In this document: in pieces, positions 12,554-14,625 of the stretch
Layout of the letters: the number at the start of each line of letters is the position of its first letter
Numbering within the stretch: position 1 is the first letter of the stretch
Source: an uncultured Oxalobacteraceae bacterium
GTDB taxonomy: Bacteria; Pseudomonadota; Gammaproteobacteria; Burkholderiales; Burkholderiaceae
Direction of reading: 5' to 3'
NCBI GenBank assembly: GCA_946478765.1
Contig: CAMLDH010000070.1
Span: 1 to 14,625, forward strand
Length of the DNA stretch: 14,625 nucleotides
The notes under the pieces: model-generated
The model's database searches: none
Seen by the model: the letters and a program-made list of their open reading frames with translations, nothing else
What the model was told of the DNA's origin: nothing
Made by a program: the position numbers and the translations under genes

Positions 12554-13348
12554 CTATCGCGGGCTTACTTGCAGCAGCTCCGCCACGATATCGAGCAGGC
12601 GGGAAAAATCTCCCGCTATGTAATGCGAAAAGGTCGGCCAGAACGCGAGCATCATGAACATGCCCACCAGGCTCTTGATCGGGGCCGACGCCGAAGTTAC
12701 CTGCAGGTTGGATGCGAATACGCCGACCATCGCAAATGCAAACTCGACGAACATCAATGGAATGACCACCGGCGCGCCATACACGATGATATGCCAGAAG
12801 AATTCGCCGAAGCGCTTGATCAGGACCTCGATGTGTTCGGGTTCGAAGGGGGGCGTGAATTGGAACGCAGGCCACAGACCGTAGCTCTCGATCAGGATGC
12901 GCGCCAGCACCACGAACAGGCCGGCTTGGATCATCACCATTCCCGTTGCCTGCAGCAGCATGCCGCCGAGCGCGCTGGCGTCGCGATCGACGGCGGAGTT
13001 GTTGGCTTGCACCTGGACCGCCGCGCGCTGGCTGTCCAGGATGGACGCCACCGATTGCACCACCCAGAACGGAACGGACAACATGACGCCGAGCAGCAAG
13101 CCGACCATGCACTCCTTGAGCACGAGACTGCCGGCGACGATAAAGTCGGGCGGCGTTGCCTGGACATAGTAGAAAGTCGGCAGCGCGGCCGGGAGCACGA
13201 TCGCCATGGCGGCCAGATAGCGCGCCGCTCCCTGGAGCACGTTCAGGCCGAAGCCCGGCAGGATCATGAGACAGACGATTGCCCGCGGCGCGATGAGCGC
13301 CATGGTGATCGCGCCGACTTGTATGTCGAGTAGCAGCGAAGGGTGCAT
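12554..13348 (-). CDS. sctT: T3SS export-apparatus protein SctT (HrcT/YscT/FliR family)
   Basis: A 264-aa, very hydrophobic inner-membrane protein with about six membrane segments. It belongs with SctR and SctS in the helical export gate. Recognisable family stretches are ARAIVCLMILPGFG-like residues near 21-34, the LKECMVGLLLGVMLSVPFW segment (77-95), the DSQRAAVQVQ loop, and the C-terminal APIKSLVGMFMMLAFWPTF segment. Length is normal. It begins 7 nt after the sctS stop, so translation is tightly coupled. Confidence 0.95.
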   Translation of the reverse strand: MHPSLLLDIQVGAITMALIAPRAIVCLMILPGFGLNVLQGAARYLAAMAIVLPAALPTFYYVQATPPDFIVAGSLVLKECMVGLLLGVMLSVPFWVVQSVASILDSQRAAVQVQANNSAVDRDASALGGMLLQATGMVMIQAGLFVVLARILIESYGLWPAFQFTPPFEPEHIEVLIKRFGEFFWHIIVYGAPVVIPLMFVEFAFAMVGVFASNLQVTSASAPIKSLVGMFMMLAFWPTFSHYIAGDFSRLLDIVAELLQVSPR

Positions 13349-13355
13349 GGCGTCT

Positions 13356-13619
13356 CTAGCGGCCGACGTTGGGAATCAGCGTGAACCCCATATTGGCGAG
13401 TTCGATCAACTCGACGCCGATCCAGCGGCCCATGAGGGCCAGTGTGATGCCCACCGCCACCAGCTTGACGACATAGGGCAGGGTCTGGTCCTGGATCTGG
13501 GTCACTGCCTGGAGCAGAGAGACGACCATGCCGCACGCGGCGGCCATGATCAAGGGCGGTGCGGACAGCAAGATCGCCATCGTCAGGCCTTGCTGGAAGA
13601 AGTGAAGCGTCTCGTTCAT
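13356..13619 (-). CDS. sctS: T3SS export-apparatus protein SctS (HrcS/YscS/FliQ family)
   Basis: An 87-aa protein with the two membrane helices typical of SctS/FliQ (about residues 13-38 and 50-75) and the conserved loop SLLQAVTQIQDQTLPYVVKL. It assembles with five SctR and one SctT into the export gate in the inner membrane. ATG at 13619 has AGGAACC just upstream and follows sctR by 21 nt. Confidence 0.96.
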   Translation of the reverse strand: MNETLHFFQQGLTMAILLSAPPLIMAAACGMVVSLLQAVTQIQDQTLPYVVKLVAVGITLALMGRWIGVELIELANMGFTLIPNVGR

Positions 13620-13640
13620 GGCGGTTCCTATCGGATTGAC

Positions 13641-14300
13641 TTACAGATAAGACAGGGCGAGCGCGTTGAGCAGTTTCGCCCAGCCCTCCACCAGGGTAAA
13701 CAGCAGCAGTTTCAAGGGGACGGTGATGGTCTGCGGGCTCACCTGCTGCATGCCTAGCGCCATCAGCAAGTTGGAGACGATCAGATCGATCACGACGAAA
13801 GGGATGTAGATCAGAAAGCCGATTTCATACCCGGCCTGCAGTTCCGACACCACGTGAGCCGGTATCAGGATCAGCGCATCGGTCGCCGTTGCTTCCTTTG
13901 CAATATCCTTCGGCCACAGTTTTTTCGCCGAGTTCAGGAACAGCTCCCGGTGTTCCGGCCGGCTGGTCTTGGTCATGAAATCGCGCAAGGGATCAAATGC
14001 ACTGCCGAGGTGTTGCAGCAGCGGTGTTGTGCGCGAGGCGTTGCTGCTCATATCGATGCTCATCACACGCTTGCCGATTTCTTGTACCGTTGGCGCCATG
14101 ATGAATACGCTCAGCGCCAGTGAAATGCCGTAGATGGCCAGCGTGGGCGGCACTTGTTGCACCCCCACTGCGTTGCGCAGCACCAGCAGCACCAGGGAGA
14201 TTTTCAGAAACGATGTCGTCGTCACGACCAGCATCGGGATGAACGACAGCATCGCGAGGAGAATCGAGAACGAAACGACATCGAATTGAGTACTCAGCAT
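13641..14300 (-). CDS. sctR: T3SS export-apparatus protein SctR (HrcR/YscR/FliP family)
   Basis: A 219-aa inner-membrane protein forming the core of the export gate. Family motifs are clear: SFLKISLVLLVLRNAVGVQQ and VPPTLAIYGISLALS in the N-terminal part, the periplasmic loop, and GYEIGFLIYIPFVVIDLIVS, then NLLMALGMQQVSP near the end. Four membrane helices are visible. I chose ATG at 14300 over the ATG at 14312 because GGAG lies 6 nt upstream of it and because it overlaps the sctQ stop in the string ATGCTGA, a common arrangement for translational coupling. Confidence 0.96.
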   Translation of the reverse strand: MLSTQFDVVSFSILLAMLSFIPMLVVTTTSFLKISLVLLVLRNAVGVQQVPPTLAIYGISLALSVFIMAPTVQEIGKRVMSIDMSSNASRTTPLLQHLGSAFDPLRDFMTKTSRPEHRELFLNSAKKLWPKDIAKEATATDALILIPAHVVSELQAGYEIGFLIYIPFVVIDLIVSNLLMALGMQQVSPQTITVPLKLLLFTLVEGWAKLLNALALSYL

Positions 14301-14625
14301 AGTGTTCTCCATTGGGTCACTCGGATGCCGAGCTGACCTTCCACATCGACGATTTCGCCGTGGCCCAATGTTTGCCCGGCCGATGTGATGGTGACCGAGT
14401 CAGGCGACCCGCCGGTAAACAGCACCACGGCTCCCGGCCCCAGCGTCCTCACATCGGTCAGCGGCAACGACACTTTTCCCAGTTCGAAGCTTAGCGTGAT
14501 GGGGACGAAATCCAGATCACTATGCGCGTCTTTGCCGTCGAACGCCAGAGATTCTTGCTGCGCGGCACTATTTATTTCGGCAAAGAGGGCTTCTGCTTCG
14601 TTTTGTGCTTCGCCCTGAACCTGTT
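14294..14625 (-). CDS. sctQ: T3SS sorting-platform protein SctQ (HrcQ/YscQ/FliN family), C-terminal part
   Basis: The gene enters from outside the window; the last 109 codons are present. The visible part has a Gln/Glu/Ala-rich stretch and then a complete SPOA domain (VPITLSFELGKVSLPLTDV, VVLFTGG, GHGEIVDVEGQLGIRVTQW), the hallmark of SctQ/FliN. It ends RTLC and TGA, overlapping the sctR start. SctQ builds the cytoplasmic pods with SctK and SctL that load substrates. Whether the full protein is one chain or split into HrcQA/HrcQB as in Pseudomonas syringae, or also made as a short SctQ-C form, cannot be judged from this end. Confidence 0.92.
   Translation of the reverse strand, partial: QVQGEAQNEAEALFAEINSAAQQESLAFDGKDAHSDLDFVPITLSFELGKVSLPLTDVRTLGPGAVVLFTGGSPDSVTITSAGQTLGHGEIVDVEGQLGIRVTQWRTLC

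Noticed and set aside
13623..13628. GGAACC before sctS as a hrp box -35
   Set aside because: It is the ribosome-binding region of sctS and no CCACNNA follows at 15-16 nt.
13641..14312. sctR start at ATG 14312
   Set aside because: It has no ribosome-binding site; ATG 14300 has GGAG and overlaps the sctQ stop.

Overview
The window comes from a Gram-negative bacterium, most likely a plant-associated betaproteobacterium of the Burkholderiales (an Oxalobacteraceae-like genus is my guess from GC content, gene style and gene mix; this is inference). It is part of a type III secretion system (T3SS) locus. All convincing protein genes lie on the minus strand, so transcription runs from high to low coordinates.

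Layout in transcription order: the 3' end of sctQ (14625-14294, entering from outside the window), sctR, sctS, sctT, sctU, and an unrecognised 269-aa gene (11392-10583). Next comes a 3.6-kb interruption holding a REP-like palindromic element (B), a second GH74 xyloglucanase-like gene (10016-7749), a decayed region with transposase and pectate-lyase-like fragments, and a second palindromic element (A). The T3SS block then resumes with sctI, sctJ, sctK and sctL (6941-4055). After it come the first GH74 gene (3777-1504) with a clear terminator, a 76-aa small gene (1331-1101) and a spermidine-synthase-like gene (1018-218).

Regulation: three minus-strand sites fit the promoter recognised by HrpL-type ECF sigma factors, GGAAC[C/T]-N16-CCACNCA. 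They lie before sctI (6982-7010), before GH74 gene 1 (3887-3915) and before the 76-aa gene (1400-1428). All three have a spacer of exactly 16, and GGAACC followed by CCACNNA occurs nowhere else that I could find. This suggests a Hrp1/Bsc-like T3SS whose sigma factor also controls a Sec-exported plant-cell-wall xyloglucanase and a possible small effector or accessory protein. The GH74 promoter also carries two tandem perfect dyads just upstream of its -35 element.

Mobile DNA: GH74 gene 2 lies inside a segment (7200-10302) that begins GTAGTCC and ends GGACTAC, is flanked by TA on both sides, has CTAG at each junction, and carries the N-terminus of an IS630-type transposase 68 bp inside its left end. 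I read it as an IS630-derived, transposase-defective cassette carrying a GH74 gene that landed between sctU and sctI. Just outside it are two inverted elements (A, B) that share linker sequences but have different, still self-complementary hairpins.

The T3SS genes seen here encode the inner-membrane export apparatus (R, S, T, U), the cytoplasmic sorting platform (Q, K, L), the inner ring lipoprotein (J) and the inner rod (I). sctN, V, C, D, F, O and P and the regulator genes are not in the window.
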